Source: Arabidopsis thaliana (lineage: Eukaryota; Streptophyta; Magnoliopsida; Brassicales; Brassicaceae). Taken from it: a stretch of DNA of 64,000 bases. The translations under genes were made by a program, and so were the position numbers. Shown here in pieces: positions 12,489 through 26,400 of this stretch. Under the pieces are notes generated by a model that was not told the origin of the DNA, did no database searches, and saw nothing but the letters and a program-made list of their open reading frames with translations. Each line of letters opens with the position of its first letter. The stretch's first letter is position 1. The stretch covers positions 15,067,001 through 15,131,000 of the forward strand of contig NC_003075.7 of the NCBI RefSeq assembly GCF_000001735.4. The letters are read 5' to 3'.

Positions 12489-14606
12489 TCACGGCTTGGA
12501 AACGGAGGGAGCGTCTTTAACGGTGACCAACGATGAGCCATTACCGTTAGCAACTATTGTAGTGGATAGGTTAGGAGACAAAGGAACGCCGGTATCTTTA
12601 ACGAAGGGGCTACGAGAAGGACACGTGGCGGTGGAGATGGTGGTGGCTAACGAGATGGGCATGAGGCAAAGACCTTTGCCTTGTAGATATTGCATGGCTG
12701 ATCCCATGTCCTCTTCCATTAGCTTTGCAACTTGGTGCTCCGTCATCTTCGCCTCGCCGGAGGAGGAGGTGTTTTCGTGGGATCCACCGGCATCCTGAAA
12801 ATGTTCAATAAAATTAAAAAGAAAACAAGAAAAGCAAAACCCTAAAGCTATGATGATGTTGAAATGGGAGGTTTTGGTATTTGTTGGAGAGAAAGTAGGC
12901 ACGCGTGCCCTGTCCTTGTTTTGTTTTTTTTACTATTTTTTGGAAAACTTTTTCATTTGTTTTTAGAAAGTCGAAAACAAAACTACTTTTTAATTAGTAT
13001 TATTCCCTAACTAAAACCTTTTCAATAATTTACATCTCTTTTTAATTAGTTTAAAAAATAAAATCTCATTCTATATAGTGATCACGTCATCCTATCATCC
13101 CTTTTAAGAGAGAAGGAATTGAAATTATTACCTCAGAGATTTGAGAAGAAGCAGAAGCAGCACCGCCCAGTCTACTCATGCTTAGTACCTGCATACATAA
13201 ATTTGCCAAATATTATAATTAAGCAAAAGAAGAGGTAGATATACACTAACACTATGTTTTAACAAACGCAAAAGATAAATAATTTACAAGATAAAAGGGA
13301 AAGGGAGCATATGGAATTTTAGTTGCAGAGGCCCATATTCGATTTCTTATTCTAATGTCAACTCAAAGGTAAAGAAGCTTCCACTCTTATAACAAAAACA
13401 AATTTAAAATTCTCATATCTTATAAAATAATTCGAGAGAGAGAGAGAGAGAGATTCACCTTGACTTGGAGCTGTAAGAACTTGACATAATCGATAATCTC
13501 ATCGAGCATTGATGCTTTGTCTGTCTGTTAATTATTATTTTTAACAATAAAAAAAACCTTGTTAGCAATTCTGCATCTGTTTATTAAGTATTATTATCAA
13601 TTAAATTTTAGAATTAATTAGCTAATCAGTGTTTAATCATTTGACTGCATAAAAGTCCAAATCTCTAGATAACCTACTAAACTAGTAGCAATTTGTGGTC
13701 CAAGACTAAAATACATCAGTGTAACTCATATACTTAACACATTATTCATTTTGAGATATATACTATTAAAGAAATGTAAAATACAAATTGGATTATTTGA
13801 ATCTACTCTTTTAATTATATCAACTTTGATGATCGAAATTTAGACTAATGAAGATAATTAAAATTTACCTTGTTACCATTAGGGACAAGTTCTTGAAGAG
13901 ATTTCATTCTTTCCGCTATCCTCTCTCTCCGTAACTGTTCCATAATTTCAAAATATTTCAATAATCACCTTAATCATCTAAATAACTTTATACGTTTTTC
14001 TCGGTAACTGAAAAGCGAATAATGAGGAAAAGTTAAATAAAAAAATCGAACCCGTTCGGCGATACTGTGAGGATCAGTGGCTTGACCTCTCCTAGCTCGG
14101 ACTTTAGGCTTTGTCTGAGGTTGCGCCGTTGCACCACCGGTGGTGGCTGACGCCGTCGCCTGCGACTGCGTTTGCGTTTGACCTCCCGATCCCTAAAATA
14201 TATATCAGAAAACATTAAATTAAGACTTAACAAAAGAACATGTAATGAATGTTTTCTCTTTTGTAGTAATTTGCAAAATGAGAGAGAAAAAGTGGATTAT
14301 CAGTTATACTTGAGGGAGGTGGAAAGGGAGAGATCCGGTGGAGAAGCCATTGAAGAGAGCGTCATTAGGATGGTTATGTGACAAAGGAATCATAGTGATC
14401 TGGTTTCTTGAATCGGCGTCGTGGTGGTGGAATCCAGTGACGGGGGCACAATCGGAAGTTGGTGGAGGAGTGTCGTCGAGAACGGATGAGGGCCAAGGAG
14501 TGGAGGAGAAGATGTGGTGGAGGAAATCATCGTGGTCGAATGTTGCAGGAGATTGAAGATGTGGAGAAGGAGATGATGAAGGAGTTAGAAGAGACGAGGA
14601 GTTCAT
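12489..14606 (-). CDS. LRL2: bHLH transcription factor LRL2 (bHLH69)
   Basis: Six coding exons on the minus strand: 14606-14310, 14192-14052, 13934-13869, 13524-13459, 13188-13132 and 12794-12489. They give exactly 310 residues with all introns GT-AG and in phase 0. The N-terminus is Ser/Pro/His-rich. The basic region starts near residue 137 ([15 protein letters not shown]), with the E-box-reading H141, E145 and R149. The helix-loop-helix follows to about residue 190. This family (Lotus ROOTHAIRLESS1-like) drives root hair elongation downstream of RHD6/RSL factors in the nucleus. I recall it as AT4G30980. The chosen ATG at 14606 matches the known protein. An in-frame upstream ATG near 14789 would add about 60 residues and cannot be excluded from sequence alone. 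Confidence 0.93.
13434..13453. repeat. (GA)10 microsatellite in an LRL2 intron
   Basis: Ten GA units, read as (TC)n on the LRL2 sense strand. They begin 3 nt beyond the 5' splice-site GT of the intron after exon 4, so length changes would alter the start of that intron. Confidence 0.85.
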
Positions 14607-17255
14607 GGCTTCTGTTTTTTTTTTTTTTGGTGGGGAGTGAGAATGAAAATGAATGTTGTTGAAATGTCTTTTGAGGTTTAAGGCTTTATGGTGTTTAAAA
14701 GAGGGATGGAGATTGTAATATTTGAGATTTGAAGGGTTTGACTTTGACATGTTAAATACGTTTACCAAATTTACCATTTTTTTTATCATCCTTGCAAATT
14801 AATTATTTCGTGTTATTTTCATAATTTCTTGATTTTTTTAATCACTAAAAGAATTCGATCACTGAAGTCATGATTTCTTCAATTTTATAATCCTTTGTTG
14901 ATAATATACTTTTCACAATTTTGTAGTAACTACAAAAAGTAAGTGAAACATATATTTCTAAAAATATCATAGTCGATCGAATGACAGGCTTAAAGTAATA
15001 AAACTAACTTAAAATTCGGTTGTACTAAAAAAAAAAAAAAAAAAAAAAAATTCGGTTGTACTAACTTCACTCAAATGATTTACGTATGTTTAATTATCTT
15101 TTTTTTTTTATTTAAGACAGAATGTGGTTCTAATACCGTATATTATTAAATTTCTATATATATAACATAGGTTTTTCTATTAATCATTTTTGAAAACTCA
15201 TGTTTAAGATAATTGTATAAGATTTTCATTCGGTAACATTAAAATTGGTTTATTTGAATGCTGAATAAAATTCTTTGGATTTATGTTAAGGATGCCAACT
15301 ACAAAAATAAAATAAAATACAAATCTCTATTGTTGATCTTTTTTATTAAAATCAGTCGGAGTTTTAAACTTGTCCCGGCAACTACGTACCACGAGATAAA
15401 TATTTGCTAGTCCAAAAATGCAATAGTCTACAAGATAACACCAGAGCCAACACTTTTTCTTGTGACAACTATTTTAGACATATAATATTTAGACATGCAG
15501 TATAAATGCATACAATTATACTCTATTCATTTGGGTACATTCATTCATTCATCAACGGTTCATGATAATGTTCTCTTCATATATTACTGTTTACAATTTG
15601 TCCCCAAGATTACAAACATGCTATCCCTTTAGACGATACTCGTGTTCGATAAGAATAAGATCACTTTTTATAGATTATTCTTGTTTTGTTTTCTGATTAA
15701 TATGATACCGATCGATGAAATTGTTGTTTTAACCGATCTGATTAACATTTGGGAAAGAGGATCCTCTCAAACGAGAACATAACATAACAGAACATCGTCA
15801 TCATCATCATGTCATGTTACCATGTATTTTTTATACTTGTTAAATATTTTTTGGTCTAATAAATTCATCATTTACCTTAAAAATTCTTTTTTACCATCGT
15901 ATACAGTTTTTCAGCTGTTTGATAGTATTTGATTAAGATTAATATTAAATTGACAAAGATAAGTAAAGAACATTATTATGCAATATGCATGATTAAGCAC
16001 ATGGGACATTCTGAGTTTTGCACAAACTCACAAGAGGTAGAGATCGGCTTTAATACACTTCCCATTTATTAATTACAAATGTTGGTAAGCATTGATGTAC
16101 TACACAACAGAAAGAGAGATCTATCATCTCATGTATTAGTATTATCAAGAGAATGCAATAATTATTTTTGTTTTTACTTAATAATCATAATGTATACCAA
16201 AATAATTAACTAAGGGGGTGTAAAATAAGTTACGAATGATAATTTAAATTCCATATAGAAAAAATAAACAGATAGTAAAGACAAAAATGCTACTATGTTA
16301 AATAAACTATTGGTCCCATCTAGTATACTGATACATTAGTTTTATTTCATATTATCAGTAGTTTTTTCTATTGTTTATATAAAACAATACGTTTACAATA
16401 GGAAGGCAGGAAAATAAACCATATGGTGCACAACCATTGTAGACTCAATCCTGACAAAACCCAATAAATTTGAGGAACTCCCTCAAAAATTACGGCTTTG
16501 TTCAAATTGAAAAACTGGCTCTTACGATCTTAGTTTGGTACACAATCACGTCTGATTTCCCAAGTTCTACTTATTCACCTATAATGAACTATAAATATAA
16601 TCTGTAAATATCAAAAGGTGGGCTTAACTAGGCCTTGGGAAAATATTGAATTATTTAACCTTGTATGAATCTGACAAACTCTGATTAAAGTCTTGGTTCT
16701 TACTCTATTAGTCTAATACAAATAAATAAACATATCTTATTTCCTTAAATGTAATTTCATTCTCTTAAATTATACTAAAAAAACTCTACTTGAGAAACAT
16801 GAAAGCTTAATTTGGCTTGCTGTGATTGTAGATGAAGCTGAGTGCTGGACGTGCTCGAAATGCTATTTTAATTTGAGAGAAGAAGATGTTGATGAGTTAA
16901 CGCGCGTCTCAATATTTTGTTGGCCAGTGTTACGATTTTCGAATGTTAAGATTGGGCTAAAAAGGGAAATAAAAATGTCTAAAATTATGGATCTCGGTTA
17001 TGGAAAACCAGAAATATACGTCAAAACCCGAACATTCGGTTCGATTAAACGATAAACCAGGATAAAACCTAACCGGGTCGTTAAACCCAACCGCCTCCTT
17101 GTTTGAGAACAAAAAAGAAGCTTAAACCCTTTCTTCCTCCGCCGCGTTCTCAAGCTCAAGCTCAATCTCAATTCTCAAGCTCAAGCCTTTTCGATTTTTC
17201 TCTTTAAAGACGCAATTTTGCTTTCGCAACCCTCTGTGTGATTTCGTTTCCAAAC
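14607..17255. other. Divergent intergenic region between LRL2 and UTP20
   Basis: This holds the LRL2 promoter and 5' UTR (reading left) and the UTP20 promoter (reading right). The last 150 bp before 17255 form a likely UTP20 leader with a repeated CTCAAG motif (about 17151-17186). The centre is AT-rich and contains a poly(A) tract flanked by a direct repeat. No gene is visible. Confidence 0.6.
15011..15065 (+). repeat. Poly(A) tract flanked by a direct repeat
   Basis: A run of about 24 A residues sits between two copies of ATTCGGTTGTACTAA (about 15013-15027 and 15050-15064). Removing the run and one copy leaves a continuous site. This resembles a target-site duplication around a retroposed poly(A) tail with no body. 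Confidence 0.6.
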
Positions 17256-17435
17256 GTAAGCTCTACTTTTGTTGTTTAATTTCCAAGGCTTTAGCAATTA
17301 AGCAATTAAGCAATTAGATTGATATACATAGTTGCTCTTAGAAGCTTCTCTTTTTTTTTTTTTAGCCTGGATTTAATTGTAAAGTTTGGGGATTTTGGAA
17401 TCGAAATTGACTGTTTTGGAGATTGATGTGTTTAG
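17256..17435 (+). other. Probable 5' UTR intron of the UTP20 gene
   Basis: The leader exon ends at CAAAC before GTAAGC (17256). A matching acceptor tgtttag ends at 17435, 20 nt before the ATG at 17456. The intervening sequence is T-rich. Introns in 5' UTRs of this kind are common in Arabidopsis housekeeping genes and often raise expression. Confidence 0.55.
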
Positions 17436-17455
17436 GAAACACGGCTCTCTGAATC

Positions 17456-20400
17456 ATGGCGACATCAGCTGATGCTCGGGCAGTAAAGTCGCTCAACACT
17501 TCCGAGGGGCGTAAGAGATTTGTGGTACGTGTTTGTTTAATTATATAGCACATGTCTTTTCCTTTCCTTTGTAAAACTTCCTCTACACCTATCATAGAGT
17601 CCACTGTTTCTCCTCATTAGTAAGCTCACTTATCTGTTTTCGTTGTGCTCTCTAATATGGCTGTTTGTGCTTTATTATTTCTGGATGCAGTTCAAGTCTG
17701 CTTCTCAACGAACAAATGACATTGACAACATCAGCAACTATAGGAACTTGGATAAGGTGAAGGCTGAGCCTTCAGAAGGATCCACATTTTTCAGGGATTG
17801 CCTCATAGAATGGAGGGTATGTTTGATTTTGTTGCCTTGGACCTCTTTTTTAAAGTTTCAATATTTTCTTCTGGTCTTGGACTGTTGTAACCTAAGATTA
17901 AGAATCTTCAGTAAATCATTGTAGTCTTTAGTAAACCGTGCTTGGTTTTAGTTTTGCGTTATTACCGGCTAGAAGTTGCGGTGGTTGAAACATGAGAAGG
18001 AATGGCAATGTTTAGTGATCGTGTGAACTTGAAACCCAACCTTATGGCTTGTATTGTTCACATGATATTGTAAAGAGATTGCCAATTCGCTAGTTCACCT
18101 CTGCACTGAAAAGAATGTTGGTACTCTCTCTTCTCGTTAGTTTGTTCTATAGGGACCAGAGAAGCATTCTCTCTGAATATATTGTTGTTGTCTGATGCAG
18201 CGGCTGCATTGCATATGATATACTAGCAGGGCTGTTCCTACTTTTTCTTTGTATATATCTAAGTCTTCCTGGTGCTCGATCACGCTTACACAGACGTAGT
18301 GAGATAATAAATTTGGTTCATTTGATTGGTTGAGTGCAGGAACTGAATACCGCAGAAGATTTCATTTTGTTTTATGAAGAGATGTTGCCATCTGTCCAGA
18401 GTTTGAGTTTGATTATTATGCAAAAAGAAAGAATCTTCTCAAATCTTGTCTCTCGATTACAAATGAAAGCAAGATTGTCTCTGGAACCCATTCTCAGGTT
18501 TGCTAATTTCCACTCGTTCTTTTAGCCTGAAACCATCTGCCAGTGGAACGTATTTTTCACTTATATAGACTTGTCACTTCAGTTGTCATTTTATATGTAT
18601 GCCGCCGAATTTTCACTTTCAAGTGTTGTAGTTAACCCCATCACTTCGAAATCACGTTCTAATTCCATGGAAATATTTGCTTTTTCTGACATCTATGATA
18701 AAGAATAATGTTGTCAGAGGAGCTAAGATAATGTTCGCTAAAATTCTTCACTTTTTCTATTCATAAGAGCATGCATGCTCGCACTTTTGTAATCTTCTTC
18801 GGTATAAAAGTATAAAGATTTTTTTTTTGCAGGTTGATTGCTGCTCTATCAAGAGATCTCTTGAATGACTTTATTCCGTGAGTATTCTTAAACTCCTTAT
18901 TGTGAGCTAGTATACTTTGAAAACCTAGTAGTCATTAGTAAGGCTTACTGGAAGTAAATGCTTTAAAAAAGCTGATGAATTGTTTTAAGGTGCCTACAGA
19001 GTACTCTTTAATGTCGTACAGCTTTGGACTATCTAGTTTTTTAAACCGTTTTCCTTGCCATCTGATAACTGATATAGTTTGAGCTATACTGAATAGCTTA
19101 CTACACTTTAACACAAAGTTTACCTTCCGTTCCTTGCATACAGTGGCCAGAAAAGAGTTGCTAACTCGAATTTTGAGTACTGTCTTCTCACATTATACAT
19201 GACAGTGCTAGACCACTAGGAAGTAATTTTTGTGTTTGACTGATATTTGGCATATTTTTTTACCTTCTTCTAAGGGTCAAGTGTTCAAGCTTCACTTGCG
19301 ATTTCTTTGATAAAATCTTGTCCGTGTGATTAAATTTTCTAACCATTATCTTTTTTATTTTTCTTGGCTAGCTTCTTGCCACAAATTGTGAACTCCTTCG
19401 TGACTCTCCTAAATAATGGTGCGCATAACGATCCGGAGATTATTCAGCAGGTTGTTGGTATTCTATAGCATATTTTACGCTCATGCCACTACCTAAATTT
19501 CATATGTTTTTTTTGCTGAATTTTGGTTCTTTTTCGTGCAGGTATTCACATCATGGGCTTCCATAATAGTGTCCCTGCAGAAGTATCTTGTGTGCGACAT
19601 CGAAGGCATTCTCAGGTAAGTGAAGTAAAGAAATTCAATCTAATCTACAATGTCTGTTTATTGTGATGGTTCTGATGATTGCACATGGTCTTTCTTTTAC
19701 TTACTGGATCAATAGAGGCTGCCCTAAAATTGACAAAATTGTCTGTATCATCCTTAAAAGACAATACATGGATATCACATGCTGTAAATGTTGTTAAAGC
19801 TAATTATAGGGTTTTCTTCATCTCGTAGATTTGATTTTTGATTTAATTTAATTTGCTATGCTGAAGGGATACGTTGGAATTGAGGTACTACCCCAAAGAC
19901 AATATCAGTGAATTTATGTCAGAGTCCATGTCATTTTTGTTGAGGAAAGCACAGGATGAGCAACTTGAAAAAGGTGATAAATTGCTGGTCATTTGTTTTT
20001 CCATGTTTACGTTATGGATAGTCCCCTTGATACACAGTCTAGTTGATTCTTCTAACCTAAAAATTACAGGTATGAAGATGATCCTTTCTGAAGTTGCACA
20101 TCCATCCAAAAAAGCTGGAGGAGTTGGAGTACTATATAATGTTATGAGGGGTACCTATGGAAGACTCCATTCAAAAGCCGGGAGAGTTTTGAGCTTCTTG
20201 CTGAAAGATTCAACATTATCTTTTTTGGACAATTTTCCTCAAGGCAAGTTCTATCTTTCTAAAGAGATGTTTTAGTATTTCATTTAGAAGTGTACTTTAT
20301 TTAGAACGCTAGTGTGGTTGATTTATCCTCATCTTGATTTTAATTCTTAGTGTAGAGGAGAATGAGTAGTATCATAGAGTTTTCTTATCTTTGCATATCA

Positions 20401-23400
20401 TTTATATTAAGGTCTTCCGTGATGAATTTAAGGCTAGTGTGGTTGGTTTAATGATGCTAATATATTGGTGGGAGGTGAGAATCCTTATTAAACTGCTTTC
20501 ATTTTCTTGCTGGAGGGGATTAATGCTTCTACTTCGTAGAGGATGTTAATCATTTATATCAAATAACTTGATAAGATACCCTGAACCTGGTTTTCACAAT
20601 TTGAATCTCCTTTCCTTCTTATCATGGTTGAATCTTCTATTGCATTGCAGGCCCTTGTACAGTCGTGGAAGTTGTGAGTTTGGTTTTGCAGAGAATATGC
20701 GAGGATTTGGAAGCAGAAAAATTAAGTGCTATGTGGGAATACTTGTATAAGAAAATAAACAAATCAATCTCAAACAAGAAATCAGTTCATCTAAGCCGGC
20801 TGTTGAGTGTGCTTATGGCGGTTGTTAAGATTAAGGAAGGTCGCAAGGTTCACGGTGAGTGATTCAATTGCCGCTTTGCTCCTCTCCCTCACCCTCTCGT
20901 TCTACTGTAGTCTCTTTGGGCTACACATAGCAACATACATAATTCAACATTATTATGTCTTGCCAACTTAAGTTACTGTCACTGTGTAACAGATATCCCA
21001 TCACTGATTGGAATCGTGAGCCGCATTGTGTCAACTTTTTTCACTTCCTCTGAGACCGCTGTAGAAGGGGATAACTTATCTGCTGTCCTTGATGAAGTTT
21101 TGGAATTGATATTATGCACAATCAACACGGTCAATGAAATGGAAACTGTTGCTTCGCTTTGGGCTCCCATTTTTGCCTTGAAGAGTTCAAGGTATTCTCT
21201 ACTATCTATCTGTTTATACTTCTAAACCTTCTTTTTTTCTGTCTTTTTCTTGACATTGATCATGTTTATTTTCAGTTTGCTGACTTTTTTGCGGGAGTTC
21301 CTAAAGAAAGATCAATCAGTAGTGAAAGCCTTTACAAAGAATATATTATGGTAAGACTCATGTCATAGTCTTTTTCATCAACTCCTCTTTGATTCTCCTA
21401 CCTCTCTGTCTTAGTAAACTAAATTCTGTTTTGCAGTGCAATTAACAACATGATTTGGGAGTCTTCTGAGGAAGTTATTCCTCTGTTACTAACATTGTGT
21501 GAAGAGCATAAGACACAACAAACAAGTCACGACGTCGTGAACAGCATAAGTCAAACATTTGAGAGTAGATACGAGAGAATTCATGAGTTCTTGGAAGCAA
21601 AGATTAAAAAGGTTCAACAGAATATTGAGAATGCTGGATTAGCTCAAATTAATGAGGCCGAGTTGGCTGCAATTTGGGGAGTTGTCAAGTGTTATCCTTA
21701 TTTTAAAGTGGATTCATCATTATTGATTTGCTTTAAGAAAACTCTCAGACAGCATTTGGCAGTGTCAGATGGTAAGTATCAACTCATGATTCACTCTTTT
21801 TTGCATGTTAGTTTATTTTCATTTTATGCTGTTTTTCCTCTTAAGACGCCACTCAAATTATGTGCTCGATCAGTAAATTCAAACAGATGAAGATTCATGG
21901 TCTGGGCCTTTAGCTATACACAATCCAAATAGTTCTCATATACAAGCGAATTTCTTTTCAGCTTACCCTATCTTTGCCGTGTAACATCTTATACAAGCGA
22001 ATTTCTTTTCAGTAGACACTTGCAGTGGCCCAGAATTGATGTGGCAGAGCTTACTTGGTACTACTTTGAGGTCATGTTACAAAATGACGGGAATCAACCA
22101 CAGTGATCTAGAGGAAGCTTTGTCTTTTGCTAAAGATTACAAGTCATGTGAGCAAGTGTTGTCCCCGGTGGCCGATGTTTTGGAATTTATGCACAGGTGA
22201 GTTTGTCTGTTTTGGTGGCTATTCAGTTATTTCTCCATGTTTGGTGATTCTGTGACTGTAGGCTGATTCATTTCCCTATTTTGAATCGTAGGCCTGCATT
22301 AGCTCATGGTAGGTCTAAGCCTTATCCAGAACTTCAAGCAAATAAGGCTGGAGATGCTTTTGAAATATTTTCTGAAAATTTGCGTCATCCGAACAAAAAT
22401 ATCCGTCTTATGACTCTGAGGATTTTGTGCCATTTTGAAACTTTGTCGTCTGACCCTTCTTTTGAAGAGCATCCTCCTAAGAAGAAAATGAAAACTGAGA
22501 AGAATGTGAGTAGATATCCTTTGTTCTGTATTCTTACCTTAAGTAGATTTCTTACTAGCATGATGACTATATAACTGTTGCCTCTGTGCTCTATCATGTT
22601 GTCACTACATTCTTAAACTTTTCCTTCAAAATACCAGGTTCTTCAGTTATTACTCTTATTCGAAGAGACTGCTCCCACAGTGGATACTAGTCGGATGTTG
22701 GCAGGATACATTTCTACAATACAAGATAACCTCTCCGCTGGCAGGATACATTCGGCATATGTGAAGCTTGTATTGAATGGGATGTTGGGGATATTACATA
22801 TTAGTTATCGTCCTTTGTGTGTTCAAGCATCTGAGTGTCTTGCGGTTCTTGTGAGGAAATATACTGGTGCAGTGTGGAGTGATTTTGTTTGTTATTTGGG
22901 GCAGTGCCAACTAAAATTTGAAACCCTCCATGATCATAGTGAGAATGCGAACCAAAGTATGTCAGAGAGGCATGCATGTAATTTAAGTAAGTACCTATTT
23001 CATCCACTCATATAATGAACTAGTTGGTTCGTTCTGGAAATTTCAAATATCAATTTTCATTGTTTTGCTCCTGTTTTAATATGCTAGACGAAATATATGT
23101 CTGTAACCTCATCTCTATCTTATTGTACGTATAGTCTGATGGCTATTATGTTATTCTTTCAATCTACAGATCTGAATGGCCGTTTTAATTTGTTTCTCTT
23201 TCCACCATCTGCTATCACGCCTACTGCAACGGTATCTGATGTGGTATCTCAGTTGCTACAGACCTTACAAAAAGCTTCAAGTGTTGCTCAGTCTCGGGCT
23301 TCTGAAATTCTCCCTTTGTTGTTAAAATTTCTGGGATACAACAGCGAAAATCCTGGGAGGTAATCTGATCTCTATGTTTGTTGTTCTTAAGCGTAATATT

Positions 23401-26400
23401 ATTCAACTGTTATCATCATTTTTTTTCTCTACCTTGCAGTGTCGGATCATATAATGGCCGAGTTTGTAAAGGAGAGGACTGGAAGACGGTTCTTGTACAA
23501 TGGTTGACGTTGCTAAAATTAATGAAGAATCCTAGGTCGTTTTGTTTTAGTCAATTTTTAAACGACATTCTGCAGAATAGGTTGGCGAGACTACTCAATT
23601 CGATATTTTACTGTTCCTTTGAATCTTTTGGAGTAAGAACTTCCATTCCTGATACAGAGTTAAATAATTTCATTGACCTTTGCATGTTTTTTTTTTTTTT
23701 TTAAATGTTTTTTCCAGGTTCCTGGATGATAATGATGCTGAAATCCAAACGAATGTTCTAGAGTGCCTTCTGTTGGCGAATGACTTCTTACTCCCACACC
23801 GCCAGCATTTGTTGAATTTGATCAAACCAAAAGAATTGAGAGAAGAACTCACAACCTGGAACTTGTCCGAAAACATCGGAGAACCTCACAGATCTTATAT
23901 TTTTTCTCTTGTAATTCGCATCCTTATGCCAAAAGTTAGGACATTAAAAAATTCGGCTTCAAGGAAGGTACATATTACTTACTTTTAGTTTACTTCACTA
24001 TGCCAATACAGTTTTCATTTGGGTCCTAACAAGTTCTATTTGTTTTTCTTGTCAGCATACAAGTATCCGTCACCGGAAGGCAGTTCTTTGCTTTATATCT
24101 CAGCTGGATGTTAATGAACTTGCGTTGTTCTTTGCATTGTTGATAAAACCTTTGAACATCATATCAGAGGAAACAATGGACTCATTTTGGAGTTCAGGCA
24201 AAAGTTCTCTCGACTATTTCCAAAACTCCAATTTTCTGAAATATTTCACTGTTGATACTATTTCAACGTTATCCAGAAATCAGAAATTTGGGTTTCTTCA
24301 TGTCATCCAACATATCCTTGAAGTCTTTGATGAACTTCGTGTCCGACCTTTTCTAGACTTTATGATGGGATGTGTTGTCCGGCTATTGGTAAATTATGCT
24401 CCAAATGTTGATGAAGAAATGAACATTGATTCTTTGGCACTAAGAAATGTCACTGCTGCCCCATCAACTTCGGATGATAAAGAAAATGCTTCAATAAATC
24501 ACGACCAGGTAAAATGGTTATTAGTGTTGTATACAAGTCCCATATAGGTTATTTATCTAACAAACCATTATTGTTTCTCTCATCTCCTTCTTTCGAATTC
24601 TTGTCTTGTCTGACATTTTTTTTTCTGGTTTTTCTGTAGGCTGGCACTGCTTTTAAGCAGTTTAAAGAGTTGAGATCCTTATGTCTGAAAATCATTGCTC
24701 ATGTTCTTGATAAATACGAGGATTGTGATCTTGGCTCCGAGTTCTGGGACCTCTTCTTTTCAGCTGTGAGTCCGTTAATTAAGAGTTTCAAGCAGGAGGG
24801 TTCTAGTAGTGAGAAACCAAGTTCCTTGTTCTCATGCTTCTTGTCAATGAGTAAAAGCCGTAATCTCGTGAATCTCTTATGTCGGGAAGAGTCCCTTGTT
24901 CCAGACATTTTTTCAATTCTAACTGTCACCACGGCTTCAGAAGCTATAAAGTCTTCTGCCTTGAAGTTCATTGAGAATCTGCTTTGTCTTGACAATGTGT
25001 TGGGTGAGGATGAAAATATGATCCGTGGATTCGTAGATCCGTATATAGAAGCACTGATTAACAGCTTGCATTCTCTTTTCATTGGGGATATTTTGAAAAG
25101 GTAAGACCTCTTGTTCATTGACGGACTCATGTTATGTGCTCTTGTTTTTATACTTCCTTAAAGTATTATTTATGTATGTCCAGGAAATCAGTCAAGTATC
25201 ATGGGGAAAGAGAGATTAAAATTCTTAAATTATTGTCAAAGCGTATGCAAGATCGCTCCCATGTTATGAAGTATTTGGATGTCTTGCTGTCTTTCTTGAA
25301 TAAAAGTGTTAAAGATCCTGGTATGGTGTCATTGCTTTTATTGCTAAATGGTAAAACTTACAACTTCAGGTCTCTTGTATGTGACTGTTTTATTGCTTTT
25401 ACAGATATCCGTCGTGAAGCTTTGCTAGCCATTCAGGACATCATAGCGTATCTTGGGATGGAGAGTACCAGCAAGATTATAAATACAGTCTCTCCTCTAC
25501 TTGTTGATGCTGAACTTGATGTTAGATTATGCATTTGTGATCTTCTTGAGTCTCTTGCAAAAATCGACTTTTCACTGGATGATGTGGTACGTATCATGTC
25601 TCTGTTTGTAGCTGGGTCATTTGCTTCTCTTGTTTCTGATTTTGCAATTGTAACAAACAATTGGTTCCTAACCTGTAGGCAAAGCGTGTCCGCGATATGA
25701 ATGCCATCTCAGCTATGGAAGTTGATGACCTTGACTATGAAAAGATAGTTAATGCCTATGTGGAGATTAATGCAGATTTCTTTATTAAATCCTCAGAGCA
25801 GCATACGATGATTATACTCTCACAGTGTATATACAACGTATCATCAGAATCCATTATGTTAAGGGGTAGCGCACAGAAGCTCTTGTCTTCTTTATTGATT
25901 TTTCAGCCTCAATACTTTGCCGAGAAGCTCCAGCTCACTCTGAATTTGGAAAAGAGGTCAAAAACGCTGATGTAAGCTGGACAGGAGATCGTGTACTGTG
26001 CATTTTGAGAAATTTTATTTTGAAACACATTGGAGATGCAATAAACAGAGGGGGCATTATAATAAAGGTACATTAACTCTTCTAAATCATAGATATGCCT
26101 GGAAGAAAGAACATAAGAATTTTATTGGATACTAGCTGTAGGTCAGGTTTAGTAACTTGCGAATTTATGATGCTGCTTATGGTTAGCTCATTGTCATGAC
26201 TTGAATTTTACATCATATTGTAATATGGATATTCATGGCCCTCTTCTTGCTCTGACGATTATCTGAAACATATTATTCTGGCACAGGAATGGATTCTTTT
26301 GATACGCGAGATGGTGACCAAACTTCCAGATGCCGCAAATCTTTCTGCATTCAGACCTCTATGCTCTGAAGACGAGAATGTAGATTTTTTTAAAGCTATT

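Noticed and set aside
12391-12798. 135-codon plus-strand ORF
   Set aside because: It lies antisense to LRL2 exon 6 and its 3' UTR. The minus-strand frame is the conserved one, so this is a shadow.
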